This document shows, in pieces, positions 17,508 through 25,785 of a stretch of DNA of 40,388 bases (positions are counted from its first letter, which is position 1; the number at the start of each line of letters is the position of its first letter). The translations under genes and the position numbers were made by a program. The notes under the pieces were generated by a model. It did not search any database. It was not told the DNA's origin and worked only from the letters and a program-made list of their open reading frames with translations. This stretch comes from Planctomycetota bacterium (lineage in GTDB: Bacteria > Planctomycetota > UBA1135 > UBA2386): assembly GCA_020425925.1 (NCBI GenBank), contig JAGQRB010000711.1, positions 1-40,388 on the forward strand, in the 5' to 3' direction.

Positions 17508-18440
17508 ATGGTCGAGCTCGCCGACGTGCGCGCCGCCGCGGAACGGATCCGCGGGCTCGTTCACCGCACTCCCGTCATGACGTCGGCGACCGTCGACGGC
17601 GATCTCGGTGCAAGCGTGTTCTTCAAGTGCGAGAACATGCAGAAGGTCGGCGCGTTCAAGGCGCGCGGAGCGTGCAACGCCGTGATGGCGCTCGACGAGG
17701 AGTCGGCGCGGCGCGGCGTGACGGCGCACAGCAGCGGCAACCACGCCGCCGCCCTGGCCTACGCGGCGGCGAGGCGCGGGATCCCCTGCGTGGTCGTGAT
17801 GCCCGACAGCGCGCCGCAGGTCAAGGTCGACGCGGTGCGAGGCTACGGCGCGGAGATCGTGTTCTGCCCGCAGGGCGAGCGCGAGGCTGCCTGTGAGCGC
17901 GTGCAGCGCGAGCGCGGAGCGGTGTTGATCCACCCGTTCGAGAACCCCTACGTGATCGCCGGTCAGGGCACGGCCGTGCTCGAGCTGCTGGACATCGTCG
18001 GCGATCTCGACGTCGTGCTGGTGCCGGTCGGTGGCGGCGGTCTCTGTGCCGGTACCGCCCTGACGGTCAAGGCACTGCGTCCCGCGACGCAGGTGATCGC
18101 GGCCGAGCCGGATGCGGTCGACGACGCCGCGCGCTCGATGGCCAGCGGTGAGCGCCAGCCGACGGTCGCGAATCCGCGCACGATCGCCGACGGGCTGATG
18201 ACCGGTCTCGGCGAGCCGAACTTCGCCATCATGCGCGATCACGACGTGCGCGTCGTCACCGTGAGCGAGGACGAGATCGTTGCCGCCGGCCGGTTCTTCC
18301 TCGAGCGCATGAAGATCGTCGTCGAGCCGAGCGCGGCAACGGTGCTCGCCGCGATGGGGCGGATCGCGCGCGAACTCTCCGGCCGCCGCGTCGGCGTGGT
18401 ACTCAGCGGCGGCAACACCGATTTCCGCTGGCTGGTCTGA
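17508..18440 (+). CDS. PLP-dependent threonine/serine ammonia-lyase or racemase
   Basis: The 310-residue protein matches fold-type II PLP enzymes. KCENMQKVGAFKARGACNAV supplies the Schiff-base lysine (K51), SSGNHAAALAYAA the substrate-binding loop and VPVGGGGLCAGTA the glycine loop that holds the cofactor phosphate. VVLSGGNTDF closes the protein. The lack of a C-terminal ACT regulatory domain and the length fit catabolic threonine dehydratase, serine racemase or threo-3-hydroxyaspartate ammonia-lyase; these cannot be separated by eye. The ATG at 17508 is 7 bases after the glycosidase stop, and the sequence from residue 4 (LADVRAAAERIRGLVHRTP) is the usual family N-terminus. Confidence 0.9.
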   Translation: MVELADVRAAAERIRGLVHRTPVMTSATVDGDLGASVFFKCENMQKVGAFKARGACNAVMALDEESARRGVTAHSSGNHAAALAYAAARRGIPCVVVMPDSAPQVKVDAVRGYGAEIVFCPQGEREAACERVQRERGAVLIHPFENPYVIAGQGTAVLELLDIVGDLDVVLVPVGGGGLCAGTALTVKALRPATQVIAAEPDAVDDAARSMASGERQPTVANPRTIADGLMTGLGEPNFAIMRDHDVRVVTVSEDEIVAAGRFFLERMKIVVEPSAATVLAAMGRIARELSGRRVGVVLSGGNTDFRWLV

Positions 18441-18449
18441 CAGCGCCGC

Positions 18450-18935
18450 TCACTCGGCGAGCGCGCGCAGGATATCGAACGTCGAGATGATGCCCTCGAG
18501 GCGGTCGTCCTTGACCACGAGCACGCGGTGGATCCCGGAGTCCACCATGCGGCGAGCGACCTCGCGCAGGTTGGCATCGGGCGCAACCGTCTCGGCGCCC
18601 GGTGTCATCACGTCACACGCGCACAGCGCCGAGCCCGCGGGTCTGCCGCCCTCGATCGCGATGTCGTTGCCGTCGTCGTCGACGCTGTCGAGCGGCATGA
18701 TGGTCTCGTCGTCGTGATCGGCGCGGCGTCGCACCAGGTCGCTGACCGACACCACTCCGACGACGCGGTCCTCGGCATCGAGTACGGGCACACCGCTCAC
18801 GCCGGCATCCGCGATCACGCGCTCGACCTCGTCGATGGTGTCGGCTTCGCGGACGCAGACGACCTCGCGCCGCATCACGTCGGCCGCACAGCGCCAACCG
18901 ATGTCGGACCGACGTGAATCGTCCTGGCTGTTCAT
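18450..18935 (-). CDS. Tandem CBS-domain protein
   Basis: The 161 residues hold two CBS domains. The first (about 17-72) includes ADVMRREVVCVREADTIDE and AGVSGVPVLDAEDRVVGVVS. The second (about 108-160) includes CDVMTPGAETVAPDANLRE and SGIHRVLVVKDDRLEGIIS. A paired CBS module binds adenosine nucleotides in many proteins and regulates a partner; here it stands alone. An acidic loop (DHDDETIMPLDSVDDDGND) separates the two. A good ribosome site (GAGGAG) lies about 6 bases before the ATG at 18935. It converges with the ammonia-lyase gene and is divergent from the universal stress protein, a pairing that suggests a shared stress or energy-sensing role. Confidence 0.88.
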   Translation of the reverse strand: MNSQDDSRRSDIGWRCAADVMRREVVCVREADTIDEVERVIADAGVSGVPVLDAEDRVVGVVSVSDLVRRRADHDDETIMPLDSVDDDGNDIAIEGGRPAGSALCACDVMTPGAETVAPDANLREVARRMVDSGIHRVLVVKDDRLEGIISTFDILRALAE

Positions 18936-19055
18936 CTTCGCTCCTCGGGTTTCGCCAGCGTCGTAACCTCGTGGCGCGGCGGCGTTTTTCGAACGAGCAC
19001 CGATTCCGCACTAGTGCGCATGGTGAACCTGCGCACCATGGCCCATCCTGTGCTC

Positions 19056-19493
19056 ATGGCCTCGATCCTGCTGACCACGGATCTGTCGGAAGAATCGCAG
19101 CGCGCGTTCGGCCCCGCGCGAGAACTCGCGACCCGGCTCGACGCGACGATCACGCTCGTCGCCGTGCTCGAGGATCTGCCGTTCGAACCTGCCGGCGGCG
19201 GCATGATCGCCGCCTACCCGGACCGCGAGCAGATCCGCAAGGACTGGATCGCCGAGGTCGACAAGCTCGCCGACAAGCTCGGTCGCGACGTCTGCACCCA
19301 GGCCGTCGTGATCGACGCCGTCGACGTGCCGAAGGCGATCGTCGATCGCGCCGCGGCCGACAAGGCGATCTACATCTGCATGGCGACGCACGGCCGCAGT
19401 GGCCTGCGCCGCCTGCTGCTCGGATCGGTTGCGGAGGTGGTGATCCGGCACTCGACGGTGCCGGTGATCGTCTACCCGCCGCCCGCGCACTGA
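19056..19493 (+). CDS. Universal stress protein (UspA family)
   Basis: From the ATG at 19056 the product has 145 residues, the usual length of a single-domain Usp. It begins with the first beta strand (SILLTTDLSEESQRAF), where the aspartate contacts ATP in relatives, and ends with HGRSGLRRLLLGSVAEVVIR, the G-2x-G-9x-G-S signature of ATP-binding members, followed by STVPVIVYP. Earlier in-frame starts (GTG 19014, ATG 19020, ATG 19038) would add 6-14 residues with no family counterpart. No ribosome site distinguishes them. The gene is divergent from the CBS protein gene. Confidence 0.87.
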   Translation: MASILLTTDLSEESQRAFGPARELATRLDATITLVAVLEDLPFEPAGGGMIAAYPDREQIRKDWIAEVDKLADKLGRDVCTQAVVIDAVDVPKAIVDRAAADKAIYICMATHGRSGLRRLLLGSVAEVVIRHSTVPVIVYPPPAH

Positions 19494-19508
19494 GGCGCGA
19501 GTTCGCCG

Positions 19509-20243
19509 TCAGGAGCGCTGGCCGAACCCCGGCGGCGGAGGTGGCGGCGGCGGCGTGGCGATCGTGCCCGGCGGCGGCAGGCCACGCCAGGCCTCGAAGC
19601 GGTGCACCATCGCGGCGGTCGCGACGACCGGCGCGATCAGGTTGAGCACCGGGATCGTCAGCAGGAACGCCGTGCCGACGCCGAGCAGCATCATCTCGCC
19701 GGTGTTCCTGGCACGGAGCTGGCGTGCCGCATCCGGAGACAGGCGGCGCAGTGCGACGAGGTCGAAGTACTCGCGGCCGATCAGGTAGCCGTTCGCGAGC
19801 AGGTAGCCGATCGGATAGGCGGGCGGGAACAACAGCAGCACGAGCAGCAGCACGTTCACCGCGATCACCACGCCGAGGAAGCGCAGCGTCGCGCCGAGGC
19901 CCTGCCAGAACGAGATCCCCGGCGCTTTCGCGAGGTGGGGATAGTGCTTCGCTTCGACCGCGCGTGCGATGTTCTCGAGGAACAGGCCGACGAACGCGAT
20001 CACGACCATCGGGAACAGGAACCAGGTCAGGATCAGCGTCGCGAGCACACCGAGCCAGGCGAGCAGTGTGTCGAGCGACTCGCTGCCGAACAGCGCGAGC
20101 GAGTGCAGCAACCAGCCGGCGCCGACCCAGGTGGCCGCGAAGCTGACGATGCCGAGCAGCACCGAGCCGCCAATGACTCGCAGGAACGGCGGATCCCCGA
20201 GCTGGCCGAAGGCCTTCGAGACGGCGTCGACGGTGCGGATCAT
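19509..20243 (-). CDS. EI24/CysZ-like integral membrane protein
   Basis: The 244-residue protein has four to six long hydrophobic segments and the sequence YPIGYLLANGYLIGREYFDLVALRR, which matches the hallmark region of EI24/CysZ-type proteins (a GREYF-like motif before a conserved basic stretch). CysZ imports sulfate in Proteobacteria; many other EI24-domain proteins have no known substrate. The C-terminus is a proline-rich tail (run of eight prolines). The ATG at 20243 overlaps the stop of the upstream winged-helix gene (ATGA at 20243-20240), so the two are likely translated together. Confidence 0.75.
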   Translation of the reverse strand: MIRTVDAVSKAFGQLGDPPFLRVIGGSVLLGIVSFAATWVGAGWLLHSLALFGSESLDTLLAWLGVLATLILTWFLFPMVVIAFVGLFLENIARAVEAKHYPHLAKAPGISFWQGLGATLRFLGVVIAVNVLLLVLLLFPPAYPIGYLLANGYLIGREYFDLVALRRLSPDAARQLRARNTGEMMLLGVGTAFLLTIPVLNLIAPVVATAAMVHRFEAWRGLPPPGTIATPPPPPPPPGFGQRS

Positions 20244-21487
20244 CGCGCGCCGAGCTCCCGCAGCAGGCCACATCGACGCGTCAGATCCGCTTCCGTGTCG
20301 ATCGAGAACGAGCGCGCGTGCCCGATCTCGTCGCGCAGGAACTCCGAGGTGCCCTGCGCCAGCGCGTCGATCTGCCGGCGCGCGGCCTTGCCGGGAGGAT
20401 CGAAGATGCCGGTGATCACGGCGCCCTCTTCGGGGTCGTAGTCCCAGAATCCGCAGATTCTCCCGTCGGCCAGGATCGTGCGCCAGCTGACGTGTTTGCT
20501 GTCGCCGAGCCGTGTCGTCGGTTTCTTGTCCTTCATGTTGCCCCAGACCGGAACCTGCAGGTCGTGCTTCGCCGGGTCGACCCAGTCGGCGACGCCGCCG
20601 GTGAGGTGGACGAGGTTGTCCTCGAACGGCAGCAGCGCGACGGTCGCGAGCGCCTGGTCGGTGCGGCGCAGCAGCTTGTCGAGCAGCGGCGAACAGAGCG
20701 CTTCGCCGGTGATGCCCTCGGCCGCGCCGCGCACACAATCGGCGTGTTGGAGTGCGGCGGTGGCGTCGCGCTTCGTGAGGCCCGACCAGGTGCAGAACGA
20801 AGCCAGGGTCGTGACGCCGGCGCGCGCGACGAACCCGGTCAGCAGTCGAGCGTGCAGCTCGACCGGATCCTCGGGCAGCTCGGCACCCGCGGTCGAAACG
20901 CGATCGGCGGCGCGCCACTCGTATTTCTCGTGGTCGAGGCGGCCGCCGACGGGCGTGCGCGCGATGCGCCCGGCGAACTCGAGTCGGCGGAGAGCCGGCG
21001 GCAGTGTCGAGCTGACGCCGACTCTCTTGCCGCGTTCGCCGAGGCCGCGCACCGCGTCGCCGAGGGTCCGCCGCAGGCCGTCGGTGGTGCGGGGGCCACC
21101 GGCCCGGAGCTCGGCAACGACGGCGTCGCCGACCTCGTCGAGCTCACCGGCTCGGATGCCGGCCCGTTCGGCGTCGCGCGCGTCGCGGGCCGCGCAGAGC
21201 CGCCCGGCGATCGCCAGCGCGAGCGGTGCCTCTGCGCGCGGTACCAGGTAGATGCAGCCGCGCGCCGCCGGCACGACGGCGAACTCACCCTCGGCGACGA
21301 GTGCTTCGAGGTCACCGCGCCGCAGCTTCGGCGCCCGCGCGCGCAGCCCGAGGTAGGCCTCGGCGCCGCCGATCGTTCGCTGCCAGCCGCTGCGTTCGGC
21401 CTGGGCGGTGAGCCGCGCGCCGCGCGGCGCCGGCAGGCCCTGCGCCAGGATGCGCGCGGCCCGCACCGCACGTGCGTCGAGCTGCAC
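20240..21487 (-). CDS. Winged-helix DNA-binding protein, AlkZ/YcaQ-like family
   Basis: The 415-residue protein resembles the HTH_42 (winged helix DNA-binding domain) family that includes the DNA glycosylases AlkZ and YcaQ. Recognisable segments are AYLGLRARAPKLRRGDLEALV near the N-terminus, RGCIYLVPRAEAPLAL, and VWGNMKDKKPTTRLGDSKHVSW and RICGFWDYDPEEG in the C-terminal beta-barrel part. Some family members unhook DNA crosslinks or remove alkylated bases, but I could not find the QxQ catalytic motif with confidence, so repair activity is inferred only. The gene starts 3 bases after the peptidase stop and overlaps the EI24 gene, forming a three-gene minus-strand operon. Confidence 0.7.
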   Translation of the reverse strand: MQLDARAVRAARILAQGLPAPRGARLTAQAERSGWQRTIGGAEAYLGLRARAPKLRRGDLEALVAEGEFAVVPAARGCIYLVPRAEAPLALAIAGRLCAARDARDAERAGIRAGELDEVGDAVVAELRAGGPRTTDGLRRTLGDAVRGLGERGKRVGVSSTLPPALRRLEFAGRIARTPVGGRLDHEKYEWRAADRVSTAGAELPEDPVELHARLLTGFVARAGVTTLASFCTWSGLTKRDATAALQHADCVRGAAEGITGEALCSPLLDKLLRRTDQALATVALLPFEDNLVHLTGGVADWVDPAKHDLQVPVWGNMKDKKPTTRLGDSKHVSWRTILADGRICGFWDYDPEEGAVITGIFDPPGKAARRQIDALAQGTSEFLRDEIGHARSFSIDTEADLTRRCGLLRELGAR

Positions 21488-21490
21488 GAC

Positions 21491-22903
21491 TCAGAGGCCG
21501 GCGCTGCCGACCAGCGCCTCGACCGCGAGTCGCTCCTTCGGAACCGCGGCGGTGAGCACCTCGGGACCGTTGTTGGTGCACAGCACGTCGTCCTCGATGC
21601 GCACGCCGCCGAAGCCGCGCAGCGAGTTCATCGTCAAGAACTGCTCGGCGCGCTTGAAGTCGACCTGGCCCTTGAACTGCTTCTTGAACTCGGCGTCGCG
21701 CAGGATCGCGGGCACGAAGTAGATCCCGGGCTCGATCGTGAAGCACATGCCGGGTTCGAGGTCGAGATCGAGCCGCAGATAGGCGGTGCCGAACTGCGTG
21801 CTGCGCTTCCGGCCGGGGCCGTAGGCGACGAGGTCACCGAACCCCTCCATGTCGTGCACGTCGAGGCCGATGAGGTGGCCGACGCCGTGCGGGAAGAACA
21901 GTGCGTGGGCACCGCTCTCGACGAGGTCGTCGGCGCTGCCCTTCAGCAGGCCGAGCTGCGCGAGGCCGTCGGCGATGACGCGGGACGACGCGAGGTGCAG
22001 GTCGCGGTAGCGCACGCCCGGCTTGACGGCCTCGATCGCGGTGATCTCCGCCGCCAGCACGATGTCGTAGATGTCGCGCGCCTCGGGCGAGAAGCGACCG
22101 CTGACCGGCCAGGTGCGCGTGACGTCGGCGCAGTAGCCGCTCGGCCGCTCGGCACCGGCGTCGAGCAGCACGAGATCCGTGTCGTGCAGCAGGTTGTGAT
22201 GCGCGGTGTTGTGCAGCACCTCGCCGCGCACCGACAGGATCGTGTTGTAGGCCGGCACGCAGCCGTGCCGCGCGAACGTGCCTTCGACGAGGCCGGCGAG
22301 CTCCTGCTCGTAGATCCCGGGGCGCGTGCGCGCCATCGCGACGGTGTGCGCTTCGCGGGTCACCGCCGCCGCCGTCCGCATCTCGGCGATCTCCTCGGGA
22401 TCGCGATGGCAGCGCAGGCCCGCGATCGCGCGCAGCACGTCGGGGTCGCCGACCTTCTTGGCCGTCGCGAAGTCGAGCCGCTCCTTGGTGATCGCCTTGA
22501 GCTCGGCGGTCGCGCGCGGGTCGGCGACGGCGACCCCGCGCACCTGGCGCTTGCCGGCCTTCTTGGCGACCAGCGCGGCGAGGTCGGCGCGCTTCTCGAC
22601 GGCGCTGACGCCGGTCGCCTTCTTGATCTCGGCGAAGCTCGGGACCGGGCCGTGCCAGAGCGCGTCCTCGGGCGTGCGCTCGTCGAGGAACAGCGTCACC
22701 GACTCGTCCTTCGGGTCGAACAGCGCGGCTGCGTTCGGCTCGGGGTTCGGGAAGAAGAACAGGAACGTGCTGTCGGCGCGGTAGGGGCACCAGTTCGCCG
22801 GGTAGTTCCGGGACATCCAACCGCCCGCCATCAGCAGGACGGGGGTGTCGATCGAGGCGAGGAACTGCTCGCGGCGGCGCTTGCAGTGCTGGGAGGTCGG
22901 CAT
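21491..22903 (-). CDS. Xaa-Pro aminopeptidase (M24B family)
   Basis: The 470-residue protein has the two-domain layout of aminopeptidase P/prolidase: an N-terminal creatinase-like domain (about 1-170, including YRADSTFLFFFPNPEPNA) and a pita-bread catalytic domain. All five metal ligands of the M24 family can be seen in order: D in LLDAGAE, D in ADVTRTWPVSG, H in FFPHGVGHLIGLDVHD, E in FTIEPGIY and E in GVRIEDDVL. It should remove N-terminal residues that precede proline, in the cytoplasm since no signal peptide is present. The ATG at 22903 gives the family N-terminus; the frame extends 33 codons further up without conserved content. Confidence 0.92.
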   Translation of the reverse strand: MPTSQHCKRRREQFLASIDTPVLLMAGGWMSRNYPANWCPYRADSTFLFFFPNPEPNAAALFDPKDESVTLFLDERTPEDALWHGPVPSFAEIKKATGVSAVEKRADLAALVAKKAGKRQVRGVAVADPRATAELKAITKERLDFATAKKVGDPDVLRAIAGLRCHRDPEEIAEMRTAAAVTREAHTVAMARTRPGIYEQELAGLVEGTFARHGCVPAYNTILSVRGEVLHNTAHHNLLHDTDLVLLDAGAERPSGYCADVTRTWPVSGRFSPEARDIYDIVLAAEITAIEAVKPGVRYRDLHLASSRVIADGLAQLGLLKGSADDLVESGAHALFFPHGVGHLIGLDVHDMEGFGDLVAYGPGRKRSTQFGTAYLRLDLDLEPGMCFTIEPGIYFVPAILRDAEFKKQFKGQVDFKRAEQFLTMNSLRGFGGVRIEDDVLCTNNGPEVLTAAVPKERLAVEALVGSAGL

Positions 22904-23068
22904 GGGCGGGTCCGGGGTCGTTTCCGGGTGAGACCCGGCAGTCTCGCATTTCGGTCGGCTGCTGCAAGTCAAAGGCGCGGTGCAAACTCGGGACGCCGCC
23001 AACCCGGGCCGGTCTCCCCGCCGGCACTACAGTCCCGCTTCCTGACCCCTATCGACCATCTCTCCCAA

Positions 23069-24064
23069 ATGCGAATCCAACACACCCTCGCTGCCGCCGG
23101 CCTGCTCTGCGCCGCGCTGTCGGCGCAGTACACCGCCCACCCGCTCGACAACCTCAACAGTGGCGTCAGCCAGAACATCCCGATCGCCGGCAACAGCGCG
23201 AGCTGGGACGAGGCCCGCAGCCAGTTCCTGTTCCGCGCCCAGTATCTGCCGCCGATCCCGGCGCTGCTGAACGGCATCGAGTGGGTTCCGAACACGAACG
23301 GCACCACGACCTACGAGCGGTTCGAGATCTGGGTCGACCACACCCAGAACTCGACGCTGTCGACCACGTTCGCCGCCAACCTGTCCGCGAACCCGACGCT
23401 GGTGTTCTCGGCGAGCCCGGGCTCGATCACCTGGACCGGCGCGCAGTGGACCCCGATCGTGTTCACGACGCCGTTCGTCTACGACGGCCAGAGCAACCTC
23501 GTCGTCGAGATCCGCAAGCAGATCAACCGGATCGTCAGCCCGCCGCCGAGCATCTCGCATCGCGTGCTGACCTACCCGCGGCGCAACGACCTCGGCCCGC
23601 CGATCTGGGCCTGGGGCGCGTACGGCAGCGGCGCGGTCGACGCGACGACGGCGCAGACGACCTACAACACCGAGCTGCTGACGCGCCTGGACTGGCTCGG
23701 CGCGGCGACGCTCAACGTCGACAGCACGCGCGACACGACCGGCAACTCGAACCGTTCGTACTTCCACATCGGCGCGACCGCGACGTTCACGACGCAGAGC
23801 GCCCCGAACGAGTTCTACGTCCAGGGCTACGATTTCGCGCTGCAGCCGGTGCCGCTGCCGATCCCGGGCTTCAGCGGCGGTCTGTGGCTGCTGAACCCGG
23901 TCGCGCTGGCGGGCTTCCTCGACGGCAGCGGTTTCGCTTCGCAGTCGGTCGCGCTGCCTAGCGACCCGGGGCTCATCGGCATCACGCTCTACGCCCAGAG
24001 CGTCATCCTCGGCACCACCCTGACGTTCTCGAACATCGTCGACGGACCGATCGCGGCGTACTGA
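23069..24064 (+). CDS. Secreted protein of unknown function with lineage-specific C-terminal domain
   Basis: The 331-residue product has a signal peptide ending near ALSAQ. The body is beta-rich with many T, S and N residues (e.g. WTPIVFTTPFVYDGQSNLVVEI), and the C-terminal 80 residues (LQPVPLPIPGFSGGLWL ... ALPSDPGLIGITLYAQSVI) have the same pattern as the C-terminus of the kelch-like protein at 9455: a short LP-N/S-DP-L-V/I-G strand followed by a Q-containing strand. I do not know a function; a surface or extracellular matrix role is plausible. The ATG at 23069 is the first with a signal peptide. The 165 bases before it separate it from the divergent peptidase gene; they contain TACAGT about 35 bases upstream as a possible -10 box. 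Confidence 0.75.
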   Translation: MRIQHTLAAAGLLCAALSAQYTAHPLDNLNSGVSQNIPIAGNSASWDEARSQFLFRAQYLPPIPALLNGIEWVPNTNGTTTYERFEIWVDHTQNSTLSTTFAANLSANPTLVFSASPGSITWTGAQWTPIVFTTPFVYDGQSNLVVEIRKQINRIVSPPPSISHRVLTYPRRNDLGPPIWAWGAYGSGAVDATTAQTTYNTELLTRLDWLGAATLNVDSTRDTTGNSNRSYFHIGATATFTTQSAPNEFYVQGYDFALQPVPLPIPGFSGGLWLLNPVALAGFLDGSGFASQSVALPSDPGLIGITLYAQSVILGTTLTFSNIVDGPIAAY

Positions 24065-24092
24065 CGCCCGCGACTGCGCGCCCGGGTCACCC

Positions 24093-24098
24093 TAAGAT
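24093..24098 (+). promoter_or_regulatory. Putative -10 box TAAGAT, leaderless promoter
   Basis: TAAGAT ends 6 bases before the ATG (24105) of the sulfatase gene, with no Shine-Dalgarno sequence between. A GTG at 24102 directly abuts the ATG. Confidence 0.42.
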
Positions 24099-24104
24099 CC
24101 GGTG

Positions 24105-25622
24105 ATGCGCCCGTTCACCGTGCTGCTCGCGCTGTGCGCCGCGTTCTCCGCCGGCGCGCAGCAGCCCAACATCGTGCTGGTCCTCGCCGACGACCTCGGC
24201 TACGGCGATGTCGGTTGCTACAACGAGGCGAGCCGCATCCCGACGCCGAACGTCGATCGGCTCGCGCGCGCGGGGCTGCGGTTCACCGACGCGCACAGCC
24301 CGGCGACCGTCTGCACGCCCACGCGCTACAGCATCCTGACCGGGCGCATGGCGTTCCGGCTCGACTACCGCGGCGTGTTCACCGGCGCGGGTGGGCCGTG
24401 CCTGATCGAAGACGGCCGGTTGACGCTGCCCGAGATGCTGCGACGCCAGGGCTACGCCACGGCGATGTTCGGCAAATGGCACGTCGGCCTGACGTTCTCC
24501 GATGCCGACGGCGCGCCGATCTGTGCCAACGGCCTCGAGGCCGTGCTGCGCATCGACTACTCGCGGCCGATCCCCGACAGCCCGATCCACCGCGGCTTCG
24601 ACCGCTTCTTCGGTACCGCCTGCTGTCCCGGCACCGACTGGCTCTATGCCTTCCTCGACGGCGATCGCGTGCCGGTGCCGCCGACCCGGCGCGTCGACAA
24701 GAGCGGCCTGCCGCACCACCCGTGGTCGTTCGACTGCCGGCCCGGCATGATCGCGCCCGACTTCGATCTCGAGGAGCTCGACATGGTGTTCCTCGCGCAC
24801 AGCCTGCAGTTCCTCGACGAGCATGCGAAGGAGCATCCGGAGCAGCCGTTCTTCCTGTTCCACTCGCTGCAGGCGGTGCATCTCCCGTCGTTCCCCGGCG
24901 CGGCGTTCCGCGGCAAGAGTGAAGCCGGGCCGCACGGTGACTTCCTGCTCGAGTTCGACCACGTCGTCGGCGCGCTGCTCGACAAGCTCGAACAGCTCGG
25001 TCTGGCCGACGACACGCTGGTGATCGTGACCAGCGACAACGGCCCGGAAGTCGAGACCGTGCTGGCGATGCGCGAGCAGTTCGAGCACGACGGCGCGCGG
25101 CCGTGGCGCGGCTTCAAGCGCGACGATTGGGAGGGTGGTCACCGCGTGCCGCTGCTCGCGCGCTGGCCCGGCACGATCGCCGCTGGCACCACGACCGACC
25201 AGACCGTCTGCCTGACCGATCTGATGGCGACCTGCGCCGCGATCGTCGGCGCCGAGTTGCCCGACGACGCCGCCGAGGACAGCTTCGATCTGCTGCCGGT
25301 GCTGCGCGGCGAGGCCGAGGCGCCGGTGCGCGAGTTCACGCTGCACCAGACCATGCGGCTCGCGCTCGCGATCCGCAGCGGGCGTTGGAAGTACCTCGAC
25401 CACCGCGGTTCGGGCGGCAACGACTACGAGCGCAACGCGCGGCTGCGGCCGCTGGCGTTGCCCGAACGGCTGCCCGACGCGCCGGGCCAGCTCTACGACC
25501 TCGAGCAGGATCCCGGCGAGACGACGAACGTGCGCGATCGCCATCCGGAGATCGCCGCTCGGCTCGCGGCCCGGCTGGCCGAGCTGAAGGCTGCCGGGCG
25601 CAGCGCGCCGCTCCGCCGGTGA
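24105..25622 (+). CDS. Exported sulfatase (arylsulfatase-like, formylglycine type)
   Basis: The 505-residue protein has a signal peptide (about 1-19) and the alkaline-phosphatase-fold sulfatase signatures: NIVLVLADDLGYGDVG with metal-binding aspartates (D29, D30), and VCTPTRYSILTGR, where Cys70 in C-T-P-T-R would be oxidised to formylglycine. FGKWHVG and VTSDNGPE supply further active-site residues. The C-terminal DLEQDPGETTNV segment is common in this family. It should cleave sulfate esters outside the cytoplasm, most likely from sulfated polysaccharides. A formylglycine-generating enzyme is needed but not seen here. It is close to the nine-repeat protein but 163 bases and two operator-like palindromes separate them. 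Confidence 0.92.
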   Translation: MRPFTVLLALCAAFSAGAQQPNIVLVLADDLGYGDVGCYNEASRIPTPNVDRLARAGLRFTDAHSPATVCTPTRYSILTGRMAFRLDYRGVFTGAGGPCLIEDGRLTLPEMLRRQGYATAMFGKWHVGLTFSDADGAPICANGLEAVLRIDYSRPIPDSPIHRGFDRFFGTACCPGTDWLYAFLDGDRVPVPPTRRVDKSGLPHHPWSFDCRPGMIAPDFDLEELDMVFLAHSLQFLDEHAKEHPEQPFFLFHSLQAVHLPSFPGAAFRGKSEAGPHGDFLLEFDHVVGALLDKLEQLGLADDTLVIVTSDNGPEVETVLAMREQFEHDGARPWRGFKRDDWEGGHRVPLLARWPGTIAAGTTTDQTVCLTDLMATCAAIVGAELPDDAAEDSFDLLPVLRGEAEAPVREFTLHQTMRLALAIRSGRWKYLDHRGSGGNDYERNARLRPLALPERLPDAPGQLYDLEQDPGETTNVRDRHPEIAARLAARLAELKAAGRSAPLRR

Positions 25623-25651
25623 GTCGTCGGGCAAGGCAGTTTTCCCGGCCC

Positions 25652-25677
25652 GGAAGTTCCCTGGGAGGGATTCTGAA
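25652..25677 (+). promoter_or_regulatory. Possible ECF-type promoter GGAAG-N15-TCTGA
   Basis: GGAAGTT (25652-25658) and TCTGAA (25672-25677) are arranged like the -35 and -10 boxes of sigma-E-type promoters. The right box touches the first operator-like palindrome. An ECF sigma gene exists at 38883-39443, but a link is speculative. Confidence 0.22.
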
Positions 25678-25712
25678 CTACCAGAGTAGTTGCGCCAACT
25701 ACCCCGGTAGTA
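25676..25712 (+). promoter_or_regulatory. Tandem operator-like palindromes ACTAC-N4-GTAGT
   Basis: Site 1 (25676-25691) is AACTAC-CAGA-GTAGTT and site 2 (25697-25712) is AACTAC-CCCG-GTAGTA. They share the half-site and the four-base spacer, and start 21 bp apart, which puts them on the same face of the helix. The staphylococcal mec/bla operators bound by MecI/BlaI have the same half-site and spacing as I remember them. The pair lies 74 bases before the start of the repeat protein, suggesting control by a dimeric repressor. Confidence 0.55.
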
Positions 25713-25785
25713 GGGCGCCGATCGACGACGTCGGATCGGCGACAATCCGCCACTCGAAGGGTGCCCGACGGCGCCGTTTGCCCCG

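Noticed and set aside
15365-17509. A 714-residue antisense ORF on the minus strand opposite the glycosidase
   Set aside because: It mirrors the real gene almost base for base and has the Arg/Leu/Asp/Val-rich composition of antisense frames in GC-rich coding DNA. The plus-strand frame has recognisable enzyme motifs.
20318-23068. Long plus-strand open frame running into the secreted protein at 23069
   Set aside because: Up to 23068 it is antisense to the winged-helix and M24 peptidase genes, which have clear family motifs. Only the part from the ATG at 23069, which starts with a signal peptide, is a real gene.
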